64,000 nt of DNA, taken from Thysanoteuthis rhombus (lineage: Eukaryota > Mollusca > Cephalopoda > Oegopsida > Thysanoteuthidae). The notes below the pieces were generated by a model that was not told the DNA's origin, did not search any database, and saw nothing but the letters and a program-made list of their open reading frames with translations. Where the stretch lies: positions 48,409,781 to 48,473,780 of the forward strand of contig OY735202.1 of the NCBI GenBank assembly GCA_963457665.1. Direction: 5' to 3'. This document shows positions 54,911 through 64,000 of this stretch, piece by piece. Position 1 is the stretch's first letter. The number at the start of each line of letters is the position of its first letter. The translations under genes were made by a program, and so were the position numbers.

Positions 54911-57465
54911 TGTCTAAAGGCTTATTGTTACCCGACAAGTTTTGAAATTATAACAATTTTTTTTTAGAATATTGGTATTATATTAGAAGTTGAATTAGAA
55001 ATTGCTATTAGAATTCCCGAAAAAAGTAAATATTTTGGCTAGAATTCTGTAAAGTATGCTCTGTTGTAATGCCAGTCAACTTTGAAAAAATTTAAATGAT
55101 CTTCATTCTGGGTTGACGATTTGGAGAATAGTATTGAGTTGGCTTATTTACTTATAAGTTACTTCCACAGAGTTATAGAAGAAAATGGGAAAGTGAATAT
55201 CAATATTTTAGACAAGGTCGCTGTTGAAGTTTTGAAGAGCACGAGCTGAAAAAATCATAGATGATGAAAATGGTAAAGTAAATGAAATCGAAGTACACAC
55301 TAAAATATTCTTATTTGAAGAATTTTTGTATCAACTATGAGCTACTTTTAATGACTGATCACGTTATAAAAAGACTGCTTGATATAATTGAAAAAAAAAA
55401 AAATGATAGATCTAAATTAGTTATCCCGGGTCAAGTTTTTTGTCACAGAGATGATTGTTCAAAATAGAGAGACGATAAAGTGTCGAAATGTTTTGTTTTT
55501 TATCAATATTTACAAAAGACTACCATTAATTTTCTGGAATAAAGAAGATTAATCATTATGTCGCCGCCATTTTGAATTTGGACGATTTTGAATGACTGAT
55601 AGTGATAAGAATTAAAAAATGGGTATTTGGTAGATTTACTACTGCTGTTGAAAAATTGATTAAATCAGACGACTATTCGTTCCAAATCTTTGCATGATAT
55701 AGCAAAAACGTTCAAATGTATGCATTCCAGCTCCAATAAATAATATCAGGAAATTAGGAAAACTTACCCCAAGCCAACCAATAAACCCCAAAACCTAACT
55801 GTTAACCCTAACCACTAATGCTGAGACGTTCTTGAAATACGCACTTAGTGGGACATTTTTTTTTTTTTGTATGTATTTCATTAGTCAGACATAAAACGAT
55901 ACAATCTTAGCCAGCTTCGGCTAAAAACAAGTAGTTTATCGTATGAAAAGTTTATTTTTTTTTGCTACTCACACTATATTGTATTACTGTAATGGCTACC
56001 GTATCAATTATGGGTTCTGGTGACCATCAAGTGCGTTGATCATCTTATTCCTGATTTTTTTATAGTCGGTTTCATTTTGCAAGTTGAGAGAAAATCTTTT
56101 CTACTGAAAATTTTGTATTAAAGTAATCGTCTATGGACAAAATTTTATCAAGTTTTTGTTTTCTGCGTCTCTGGATTTTGCACTGTTAGTCTGCTGGCAG
56201 TAGAACATGGAAGATATAGAAATAGAAAAGACTTATCGGAGAGATTGTGAAGGTTGCCTAAAAATTTTGATCGTATTTTCCACTTTTCAAAAGAAAAATC
56301 TGTCAATTTGATTAGGGTTGGGAGATGAGGTTTCTTAGGGTTGGGGTAAGGTTACTGACATGATTGTATTGACCAAATGTAAAAAATGCAAGAAGAAGAA
56401 GCAAAATTCTGCAAAAAATACTTTTTGAAAAATATGCACGTTTTTCCACAGAAGATTTTCTTGTGAATACTATACTAAAGAAGAAAACTTCTGCAAAATA
56501 TTTCGTTTTATTTTATTTCAGATTTGCAAAAAGAAACCGTCTGCAAAACATCAGAGATGCAACTGATGATGTCCAACACGCACATGATAGTCACTGTAAG
56601 CCATGATGGTAGCGCTGACAAATACAATAATACTTCAGCGGTAGGTACGGGAAAGAAACTTTTTCCCCCGTAAGATAAACTACTCCTTTTTAGCTGAAAC
56701 CGGCTAGAATTGCACCGTTTTATGACATGTAGAGTACTGGAAAAATTCATTTCTAGTTTAGATGCGTCACAGTCCTACAGTATTAAACCCTAACCTACCT
56801 ACAAAGTCGTATTGGCTCTGAAGTAGACGTTATTTTTAGATCGAAAATAACTTATCTGATTAACGGTAAACATCTCGCCACTTTTAGCCATTCAAAATCA
56901 TGAATAGAATCTCGATTACCTCCCTCAGAAAATATCAACATAATGTTTAATTGTATCTATCCCCAGAAACTATCTAACTCGGACATAACAATCTCTCATA
57001 ACCATGCCATGTATCAAGATCCAAATTTGAATAAAAAATTATACGCCATCCCCTCTGAACTTTGATACGCATTCATATTGTTTTGATTTGAAGAAAGCAT
57101 TTTTGTAGATTTATTTTACCGAAGTTAATCCAAATGAAGTATTATTCCTGCAGTTTCACGATGTAACAAACCGTGATTTTAATTTACAACATTGTAGTTT
57201 CAAAAGATTGCCATTCAGGTTGACATGTTCACCTTCTTTGTTAATGTTAGCTCGTTTACATTTTGAAAAATATTGGTTACTTGCGAGGCCGATGATAGGC
57301 GAGTATATCATCTTATATATATATGGACAATGGTGCCATGTCCATCGGCGATAACTCTCAATTATTTCGGACGAAATAAATTTTACTCAAAATTTGAAAA
57401 AAGAAATTGAATCATAGTAGTGACAAACTAATTGTAAGGAATTAAGAACTGATGACGATATTGAT
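54911..57465. other. Mostly unannotated; short telomere-like motifs
   Basis: CTTACCCCAAGCC and TTAACCCTAACC (55765-55815), TTAGGGTTGGG and TTAGGGTTGGGGTAAGG (56311-56354), and AAACCCTAACC (56785-56795) are brief telomere-like motifs in an internal, partly inverted arrangement. Coding-like but broken text lies at 55230-55470 (KIIDDENGKVNEIEVHTKIF). No element identified. Confidence 0.4.
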
Positions 57466-57469
57466 CGGT

Positions 57470-57938
57470 CTTTTAAAAAGCTGGGACTCTTAAGATCCCA
57501 TCAATCCTAATGCATTCTCCCAATAGTCACTTATGGAGCTGAAACATGGAACCTAACCGAAAGACAGATCTGCAAATTGAGAACCATGCAACGTGAACAT
57601 GAAAGAATTTTGCTGGGCCGCACATGGAGAGATCACAAGACAGAACAGTACATCCAGGAAAAGACAGGAGTCAGGGACATCATAGAATCCATTAAAAATC
57701 TTAAATGTCAGTGGGCTGGCCATGTTGCAAGAATGGCAGACAATCGATGGACATTGTGACTCCCGACACGGATCCTCCGAGATCAAATGTGCAACCGAGG
57801 CCGGTAGAATATTAGATGGAGAGATGAGCTAAATAAATTCAGAAAGTACAGGCTCCACGACGCCCATGATAGAGAAGCGTGGCAAAACCTGGGGAAAGTC
57901 TATATCCAACGACGGACGCTGAAAGACTGATGATGATG
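57470..57938 (+). mobile_element. RTE-type LINE, C-terminal ORF and complete 3' end
   Basis: Best RTE 3' end here. Text in order: CILPIVTYGAETWNLTERQI-equivalent (57510-57570), CKLRTMQREHERILLGRTWR, DHKTEQYIQEKTGVRDIIES, IKNLKCQWAGHVARMADNRW (57577-57750), a stop, then DNA for the WRDELNKFRKYRLHDAHDRE-type end (57815-57880). The 3' terminus TCCAACGACGGACGCTGAAA ends in GACTGATGATGATGATAC. The 60-codon frame at 57577-57759 is the longest uninterrupted part. Dead, 5'-truncated. Confidence 0.9.
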
Positions 57939-59399
57939 ATACTCCTGAGGCCAGTGCAAAGTGAGAAATATTAAAGTCTATTGCAAAGAAAAAAAACCAA
58001 CTTTGGCGTGATTAAAATTTACTTACCCGAGGCTCGAACATTTATGCATTCACGCCTGACGGAAAATGGGATTGAGATTTGGGTTTGGAAAGAAAACTCA
58101 ATGGCAGAAAAAAAAGCAAATGAAATGAACAAAATTCCAGATTTCAGTATCAATAGCGTTGTTGGCATGCATAGATACCTGTAGATTAAGGGTGGAGGTA
58201 TGCTTGTACATTCGAGATATTGACACGTCTGAAGTGGTTTTTGCAAAAAATAATTATTGAATGAAAATGAGATCTATACCGTCTGAGGAGATTTATTCCA
58301 TTATCATGGGAAATAATCAGAGAGGATGTAATAGAACCCATTCATACTGAAGAGTTCTGACACTTTGGTAGCACTAAATTGGGTTCATTCATATTCTATA
58401 ACATTGAAAAAGTCAACAGTAAGCAATCTGTTTTATTGAGCATGATTGGGAAAAATTAATGCAAATGGTAGAAATTTATCCCATTCAATCTGGTTTTATT
58501 GCGCGCCATGAAAACTGTCATTTTAGAGCGATGAATGTCGAAATAATCATGATTTTACTGCCAGAATTTGCTTCGTACTTCCGAATCCGAACGATTATAT
58601 TTGCGATATTATTAATATTGAAGCTGATAAAAGTTTTATATTTCAAAAAACGAAACATTCAATTCATTTTGGAAGATTTAAAGGTTTTCTCCAAATTAAT
58701 TCCTATTCGGGGGAAAATAAATTGTTTCCAATTTTTCAATAATGGTTCTAAAAATTTAAAGGGTGTGCCAATTTTGGTTGGACAAATGACTATTTTTAGA
58801 GATTGAAAATTAGAAGTAAATGTGAAAAGGGTACCAATGAAAATTCGTGTAATTTTCCACTGAAAAAAAAGTGAATAAACAGAAATGATTGTTCGAGGAT
58901 TCCATACTAACATTCTACAGATTGGTAAATAGGAAAATTCGAAAGGAACTTTGGATCCTGAAAATGTTTAGCTCTGTTCAAAACGTATTTAAAAATTGCA
59001 TAACAGTATGAAAGATTAAATACAAGAACATTCAGTTAAATCAAAGTCTTTATAGGGGTTAACCCTCAACATATTGATTTTAAGCCCGTTTTTATAAATT
59101 GTTTTGGTTCGTACATCAAAAATTATAATGTTTTGCATTACATGTTTATGGAATAAGACTGTTAACCTGAAGATATGTATCGACTTATCTGTGCCAATAC
59201 TTTTGTGTGCACAACAGTCATACATTTTTGAGTTAAGACTCCCGGACTACCACAGTATTTTCTGATTTCGGAAGTCACATTTTACCAGCTTCAAATATAA
59301 TTCCAAACCTTTTCAATTATGTCAAAACTAAAAATCATTTATATAGAAATAACATACACGGGCCAAAATTTGAACAATACTTTTTGGAATATACTGTGT
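57939..59399. other. Unannotated AT-rich stretch
   Basis: A 115-codon frame at 58459-58806 (+) is Ile/Phe/Leu-rich and overlaps an equally open minus frame; I see no family. No repeat recognised. Confidence 0.4.
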
Positions 59400-59612
59400 T
59401 AGGGTCATTCGAACACTCAAATGGCAATGGGCTGGTCACGACTCACGACTCACGACCCACAACAAGGATCCCCTGAGATCATATGCAAAACTGTGGCCGG
59501 CAAAATATAAGATCGCGTGACGAGATTGACAAGTTCTAAAAGTACTGGCTCCGCGGCACCCATGACAGAGAGGTCTATGTCCAATGACGGCCGATGAAAG
59601 GGTGATGATGAT
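59400..59612 (+). mobile_element. RTE-type LINE, 3' terminal fragment
   Basis: CAAATGGCAATGGGCTGGTC (WQWAGH), a small local triplication of CACGACTCA near 59438-59455, GATCCCCTGAGATCATATGC, TACTGGCTCCGCGGCACCCA, TGACAGAGAGGTC, CCAATGACGGCCGATGAAAG and a GTGATGATGATG tail. Confidence 0.8.
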
Positions 59613-60361
59613 GGGAAAATGTCTAAAAAATTATCATTCACAAGAAAAAAATTCTTGATTACATTGACTTTGAATTTATCATTTTTTGGTCTATTTCTTT
59701 TAATTAAGAAAGGTCCCATTGCCTTAAGGTGTGATGGGAGGGTGAATAATAATCCAAATGAGAAACTACTAGATAGTATAATACCTTCTTCTATAGAGTC
59801 CTTCTTCGAGGATCTCCAATCCAATATTTACGACTTGATCCGACAGACCAATCGGAAAATGATTCTGTAGCAAAAATAGAATGGTACTATAGAAAAAAAT
59901 TAATAAAATTCTAGAGGAAACCGATACATATTCATAATGAAGAAATGCTCATTAATTTAATTTCTCAGGCCATCAGTCGTAATGGCAGAAAGGGGCTGGT
60001 GGATCAAGAAAAAACTTTGAGTATTGTAATTGTTAGTGAAACTCAGATAAGAAGTGACAAGTGGCCAAAGTCATGGATATATTTGAAAATAGTTTAGATG
60101 AAGTAATTCACGTAATTTTGAAGAAAGGACAAACCAAACAAATTTATAAAAAGACACGTGTCCCAAATTATTTTCCTATTTTCCCCCGACCTCAATTCAA
60201 ATTGTGATGAAAAACGAAGGCCCCGTTGCAAGGCAGGAGACCACAAGGAATCTTTTAGACCAAGAGTTGGTTTACATGCCCTCTTTTTCATATAAATTTT
60301 TTTGGAAAAAAAAAATTAGGATAAGCCATTGGTATGCACGCACGCATACACACTCTTTTTC
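59613..60361. other. Unannotated stretch
   Basis: An 83-codon frame at 59619-59870 (+) has normal complexity (SFFEDLQSNIYDLIRQTNRK) but is unrecognised. No other feature. Confidence 0.35.
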
Positions 60362-60384
60362 ATTCACACATGCACACACACACG

Positions 60385-60416
<32 letters not shown>
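60362..60416. repeat. (CA)n microsatellite, imperfect
   Basis: CA repeats with TG, CG and TATA interruptions. Confidence 0.93.
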
Positions 60417-60434
60417 AACTTTTTACAAGCTCAA

Positions 60435-60610
60435 ATATTTCCTTTCTCCTTAAGTCCATTGATGTACATACACGTAAAACGACACTAGTTATGCCTTAAA
60501 TTTTTCATTGTAGACTATCTTATGTATTTTTGAACTCCGGTTATTGTTGAACAATCATAACTTTTCCAAGTATGAGAATTTCCACCAGTTTTCTGGAATC
60601 GAAGTCATGA
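60435..60610 (+). repeat. Dispersed repeat D2, copy 2
   Basis: Homologue of 52820-53000: AAGTCCATTGATGTACATAC, ACACTAGTTATGCCTTAAAT, TTTTCATTGTAGACTATCTT, ATTTCCACCAGTTTTCTGGA. Confidence 0.68.
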
Positions 60611-61163
60611 ATTCTCTTTTTTTTTGCAAAAGATTTCTCCCAGCAAATTTCTCTACATATCCTTCTTAACACAATTTAAATACTACTTCGTCAACTCTTC
60701 GAGAAGAGAAACAAAATCCAGGGCTTTTGAAATGACAAGCGACCTCAAAACGATTTTTTAATAACTTTTGTGATGTCATTTCCTCTCACTTCTGTTCGGC
60801 TAGGTAGGAGGGGGGTTGTGTGTATAAATGACGGGCAGTTCATTATTGTAGGCAGTGCTCGATTAGGTCTGTCCAGTCGAAGCTGTTAGGTCACATATTG
60901 AAAAACAAGTCCTATGGTTTGTGTAACCAGGTATTTAAAAAAAAAAATTTACCATAGAATATACAAAATAAGGTGTCCAAGTTCATACTGTGACCTGTTC
61001 ATCACAGTAATAACAACTTATTTTGAATGGAAACCAACGTTATGTTATCGATGAGCTATTTATGATTTGCCTAAACTATGGTAAAAAATGAAATATAACA
61101 AAGATGATTCTGTAGAATAGCTGATCTGTGTTTGTCTTTTTTAGTGATTGAGTGTGTGAGTGT

Positions 61164-61214
<51 letters not shown>

Positions 61215-61424
61215 GGGGAGTGATTATTTGTTGAATGCTCAAAGTGAGCATTAACTTTCTCACTTACAAAATATTATTTTAACATCCCCATATTATAGAT
61301 ATGTATATTTCTAACGTGTGGATGTGGAGTGTTTAAACGAATTGGTAATCATTCATTAGGGGCCTTACTGCTAATGCATCGAAAGAGACTTTATCTGAGA
61401 GAGTTATCGAATCGTTAGTGAGAC
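60611..61424. other. Unannotated stretch with (GT)n-(GA)n
   Basis: Microsatellite (GT)n at about 61158-61200 followed by (GA)n to about 61214. No gene recognised. Confidence 0.5.
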
Positions 61425-61580
61425 GCCATTGAGTGAGCATGTGTACTGTGTGATCTTCATATCCATAATGACCAAGTCTGCCAATTCTCTACACGTCTAC
61501 AATGCATCACTAAGGTTTCCGGCTCTCGCACGGTCAAGATTTTGTTCCTTGTGACTGCTGATGGCAAACCCGTACGAAGA
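61425..61580 (+). mobile_element. Mariner-derived fragment, 5' part
   Basis: GACGCCATTGAGTGAGCATG, TGTACTGTGTGATCTTCATA and ATAATGACCAAGTCTGCCAA match 24868-24925 and the 5' region of the mariner remnant family; ATGACCAAGTCTG is probably the old transposase start. No transposase domain follows. Confidence 0.5.
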
Positions 61581-62399
61581 CAGTTTTGATAAGTGAAAAA
61601 GACACAGGTCTAAGTGTGTTAGCTCCCAGGGGGGATATTCCAAAAGGAACTAAGGAGCCGTTGCCGTTGGTGGGATATCTTTTCATTAAAATAGCTGGAC
61701 ACTTTCAGGACATAAAATGTACATGCTTGGTTGGTATGTTACAATTACCCCCAAAGGATACAACCCGTTGGAGCCCAGCTTTTGACGAAGAATTTTATAC
61801 TTGCATAACCCTTTTCAAATTTATACAGCAGTCTTCATTGTGCCAACAGTAGCAATCGAAATGAACCAGAGAAATAACAATACAATGAAATAAACAGATT
61901 GGAATAAGCGGTTTTTGTTTTACAGTAAGCTGTTATGGCCTTTGAATTATTGGTCCAATTTTATTCCTCTTCATGAATATGTAATAAGAATAATTTTCTT
62001 TGGAGCATGGGGCATTCTGTCTTGCTTTTTATATTAAAAAAAGAAGAGGTTGAAGGTTGTTTTCACTTTAAAGGTCGAATGAGAATCTGTTTTCAGTCGG
62101 AAGGACAAAAAACAGTGATGATAAATCAGAATCGGAAAGGAAAAAGAGTGAAAACATGCAAGAGGAAAAGATTGTCGGAAAGTAATGTAGGGTTTGAGAG
62201 AGCCAGGAGTAACGACGATGTAGAGAATTCAGAATGATATAGATTATTTGTCAAGTTCCCATTGGAAATGGACTGATTGATGACCGAAATTCCGACCCAA
62301 TCACGAACAAATGAAATCTTATAAATAATTCTAGTAGAACAGTGCCAAATTTGGGAGTGTTTAAACGCTTATTGAAGAAGATATTTATACCAAAATGGC
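61581..62399. other. Unannotated stretch
   Basis: An 88-codon frame at 61586-61852 (+) (LSVLAPRGDIPKGTKEPLPL) has normal complexity but no recognised family; it follows the mariner fragment and may be a repeat. A 76-codon basic frame at 62007-62237 is unrecognised. Confidence 0.35.
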
Positions 62400-62860
62400 G
62401 TCATTGGCTTTAAAAGAAAAAAAGAGAGAAAGTGTAGAGAAGAAAAAGAAGGATAGTCAAAACGGGAGATCAAGGTAACACTAAGGGAGAAAATGTAGAG
62501 GAGTTTGGAATTGGAGAGAAAAGAAGAAGAGAAAGGAGGAGGAGGAGGGAGAGGAGACAAAGTACATGAGGACAAAAAGTGGTGAAATGAAATGTAGGAA
62601 AAGTGGAAGGAGACGTTTATGCATACGATGCGAAAAGGGAAGAAGGTGCAAAAGGAGGAGGAGATTAGGGGAGGAGGGGGATGGATAAGAAGAATTGAAA
62701 GAAGAGATAGAAAAAGTTGGAGAAGAGAGGATGGGAGGAGGAAGGTAAGAGAAAATAGTGTGGTTGAAGAAAGAGGTGATGGTAAAGAGGAGGTCAGAGA
62801 GGAGTAGTAGGACGAAGAGGGGGAATGCAAAAATATGAAGAAGGGGAACAGCAATAAAGA
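62400..62860 (+). repeat. Long polypurine block, about 460 bp
   Basis: Plus strand is dominated by G and A (GGAGGAGGAGGGAGAGG near 62537, GGAGGAGGAGATTAGGGGAGG near 62655). The 164-codon minus-strand frame (62369-62863) is a Ser/Leu/Phe/Pro artefact of this asymmetry. Confidence 0.85.
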
Positions 62861-63225
62861 CAACGAAGCAAAGCTATGTCAACAAAACAAATTAAATAAA
62901 GAATCTAGACTCTCCATTGGTAATATTGATTTTCATTACAGATACTCACACCGTTGCCTTATAACCGATATAAACATTGAGGTGCAGTCTCATAATGCCT
63001 TAAACTTAATACTAACAATACCAATAAATTCCCGACTTTTGTGTGTGATGATTACCCACAGTCTTTTTTTTTTTTTTACTTTCATATTTATGAATGCTTT
63101 TCAGTTGTCATTTTATTCTACTTACTGATCTTACGATTCTGTAACGGCAAATCCTCTTTGAGTCATTTGTTATTTAGGTCACCCAGATTATTGAAAAGGT
63201 CTTGCGACGAAACTACAGGAAATAC
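62861..63225. other. Unannotated stretch
   Basis: Nothing recognised; poly-T near 63064-63078. Confidence 0.4.
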
Positions 63226-63745
63226 GAGATGTGTCCGGAAAGTATCAATCCATTTTGAATATCTCGAGAATCGGTTGCACGGACTAGATGCAATTAAGCA
63301 ACCAGTCAGAAAAGAACCTCACTACTATCCGTGAACAGACATACTCTCTCGTGAGGTTGCCCACTCGGTAATGTGACGTGTTTGTGTGAGCTTGTAAACC
63401 GTGCAACCATCACATTGGCAATGATCAAACATTCAAGATATCGTGGCAAAAAGGTCGCATTGTCCTAGTACGTTAGTCCTTCACCCAGTCCAGATTTGGT
63501 CCTGTGTAATTTCTCGCTTTCCCCCAAAAGAAATCAGTCCGTGTATGAGATTTAAAAAAAAACATGAAGAGTCAACTGATGGCAATCCTGGAAGGGGACT
63601 TTGCTGACTGTTTTGAAAAGTATACGGGACACTTACATGAGTTGTGTGGTCCCAAATGAAATACTTTGGATTGAGTCAGGCATCATTGATAAAAGTAGAC
63701 TAATTTTCTCAAATATCAAATGACTATTTTCCGGATTGATTTCTC
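63226..63745 (+). mobile_element. Mariner-type element, internally deleted, with terminal repeats
   Basis: Left end GAGATGTGTCCGGAAAGTAT-CAATCC resembles a mariner terminal inverted repeat. A right-end candidate, ACTATTTTCCGGATTGA, lies near 63723-63739. Inside: SPSPDLVLCNFSLSPKR-like text (about 63480-63540; PDL-P-DFxLFPKLK block that holds the last catalytic Asp) and MKSQLMAILEGDFADCFEKY (63565-63625; C-terminal block). N-terminal and central transposase are missing. Non-autonomous and dead. Confidence 0.65.
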
Positions 63746-64000
63746 ATGCCGACTGTAAGTTTAAATGTATTCATGGACTCGAAAATTGAAATTTGACTTT
63801 TGGCTTCGCTAGTCAAGATAGACTATCAAGGTAGCAACTGTTTGCTCCAACTTCCTTGGCAGGTAAGGTAGTTATGGAGATGTTTCTCCCGAAGTGCTCA
63901 TGAATCACTCTACTCTGTTAATCATCGTGACATGGCAATGCCTACTTATTTTCGTCAAGATTGAAAATGCAGAGAACTTTCGAAAAAAAAAAAAGCTGGA
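63746..64000. other. Unannotated window end
   Basis: No feature recognised. Confidence 0.4.

Noticed and set aside
58342..58375. CATACTGAAGAGTT, identical to the ribozyme's stem I/core start
   Set aside because: No stem II partner, GAAA box or cleavage triplet follows; chance match.
62369..62863. 164-codon minus-strand frame rich in Ser/Leu/Pro/Phe
   Set aside because: Composition artefact of a polypurine plus strand.

Overview
This is eukaryotic nuclear DNA, AT-rich and mostly intergenic or intronic, from an invertebrate. The mix of decayed retroelements, a tRNA-derived SINE family and many long (TA)n tracts suggests a lophotrochozoan, most likely a cephalopod mollusc. That assignment is inference from repeat content; no host gene identifies the species. 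No intact protein-coding gene is visible. Nearly everything recognisable is a dead transposable element, a dispersed repeat or a microsatellite.

Layout. 0-10 kb: microsatellites, SINE copies, RTE-type LINE 3' ends, a 1.2-kb unknown repeat, a Penelope-like (PLE) reverse transcriptase remnant and two head-to-head copies of a 3'-tail repeat. 10-16 kb: two R2-like LINE remnants with a restriction-like endonuclease, one carrying RT motifs and the other the zinc finger and nuclease core, plus stacked 3' tails with (AAT)n. 17-26 kb: internally deleted mariner transposase fragments, an unknown decayed ORF and a mariner MITE. 27-33 kb: largely unannotatable DNA, then a diverged tandem array (30.8-31.3 kb), a head-to-head PLE-tail near-palindrome and, at 33.2 kb, a complete-looking hammerhead ribozyme. 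35-36 kb: inverted pieces of a widespread invertebrate repeat-encoded protein with a C-terminal CXC cysteine cluster. 36-47 kb: long cryptically simple AT DNA, a second copy of the 1.2-kb repeat, RTE pieces, the best-preserved SINE and an RTE RT-domain pseudogene. 47-64 kb: sparse; two weak candidate exons, a tRNA-Lys-derived fragment, duplicated unknown repeats, three RTE 3' ends and two mariner remnants.

How the parts relate. Each retroelement family here ends in its own simple sequence: SINE and PLE-tail copies in (TA)n, R2-like copies in (AAT)n, RTE copies in GATGAT-like runs. Much of the microsatellite content therefore looks seeded by retroelement 3' ends. The most notable item is the hammerhead motif (33206-33270, + strand). 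All conserved core positions are present, it lies in a dispersed repeat, and (TA)n follows directly, as expected for the retrozyme/PLE ribozymes known from animals.
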